From the NCBI RefSeq assembly GCF_009725235.1, contig NZ_WJFC01000214.1, positions 1 to 22,948 of the forward strand: a stretch of DNA of 22,948 nt, given 5' to 3'. The DNA comes from Scytonema sp. UIC 10036. Its GTDB lineage: Bacteria; Cyanobacteriota; Cyanobacteriia; Cyanobacteriales; Nostocaceae. A model generated the notes under the pieces. It was not told the DNA's origin and searched no databases. It saw nothing but the letters and a program-made list of their open reading frames with translations. Positions 22,815 through 22,948 of this stretch are shown piece by piece; position 1 is the stretch's first letter, and every line of letters starts with the position of its first letter. Position numbers and translations under genes: made by a program.

Positions 22815-22892
22815 TTGTTGGTAGATAGTTGTTGGTAGATAGTTGTTGGTTGCTGGTTGTTGGTTGTTAGTTGTTGGTTGTTGGTTGTTTTT
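22815..22892. repeat. TTGTTGG-type tandem repeat upstream of minC
   Basis: The unit GTTGGTAGATAGTT occurs twice, then TTGTTGG-type heptamers repeat with small changes up to about 22892. The stretch lies 20 bp upstream of the minC start, where the promoter or leader should be, so the min operon is probably transcribed through or from beside it. Confidence 0.85.
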
Positions 22893-22948
22893 TGTTTGTA
22901 GTTATTACTATATTCTGGTTTCATATTTCATTATTCTAATTAGATTAT

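Overview
The window looks like chromosomal DNA from a filamentous, Nostocales-type cyanobacterium. The octamer GCGATCGC (HIP1) recurs more than ten times (for example near 3393, 5867, 6459, 8432, 9601, 13227, 15591, 18954 and 21155). Intergenic DNA is AT-rich and full of heptanucleotide tandem repeats and short hairpin repeats. The genes match: a PAP/fibrillin protein, a SigB-like group 2 sigma factor, a phytochrome with its response regulator, a fasciclin protein and a minC-minD-minE cluster.

Layout. 1-5100: small housekeeping and unknown genes (DUF7219-like protein, PAP/fibrillin, antibiotic-biosynthesis-monooxygenase-like protein, a membrane-anchored unknown, a stand-alone receiver domain, a secreted fasciclin protein), separated by long gene-free stretches with dispersed repeats. 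5100-8600: a glutathione S-transferase-like gene and a HerA/DUF87-type ATPase with tandem heptamer repeats around them, then a small unknown. 8600-12150: a sigma factor behind a long leader, then a dense cluster of repeats, a good intrinsic terminator, a small TA-flanked palindrome and a complete IS630-family element whose transposase needs a -1 frameshift at an A8 run. 12160-14700: a secreted unknown converging on cobO (corrinoid adenosyltransferase), which lies behind a DUF4336 gene on the minus strand. 14780-19360: a light-signalling cluster with a divergent small unknown, a phytochrome histidine kinase, an Rcp1-like receiver and a receiver-kinase hybrid. 19640-20350: a tiny basic protein and a repeat-bearing gap. 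20349-22795: minE, minD and minC on the minus strand, in transcription order minC-minD-minE.

How the genes work together. The phytochrome and the receiver 55 bp downstream are probably a sensor and output pair. The following hybrid protein has an intact receiver and ATP-binding domain, but tyrosine stands where the phospho-accepting histidine of its kinase H-box should be, so it may sense or regulate rather than phosphorylate. MinCDE sets the division site. DUF4336 and cobO are close enough (60 bp) to be co-transcribed.

The best candidates for something new are in the light-signalling cluster: the degenerate kinase; a phytochrome whose GAF domain reads Cys-Cys where Cys-His is expected; a repeat-derived peptide inside its ATPase domain; and an AT-rich motif shared by three upstream regions of the cluster. 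I did not find a convincing wholly new multi-gene system, CRISPR array, tRNA or rRNA.
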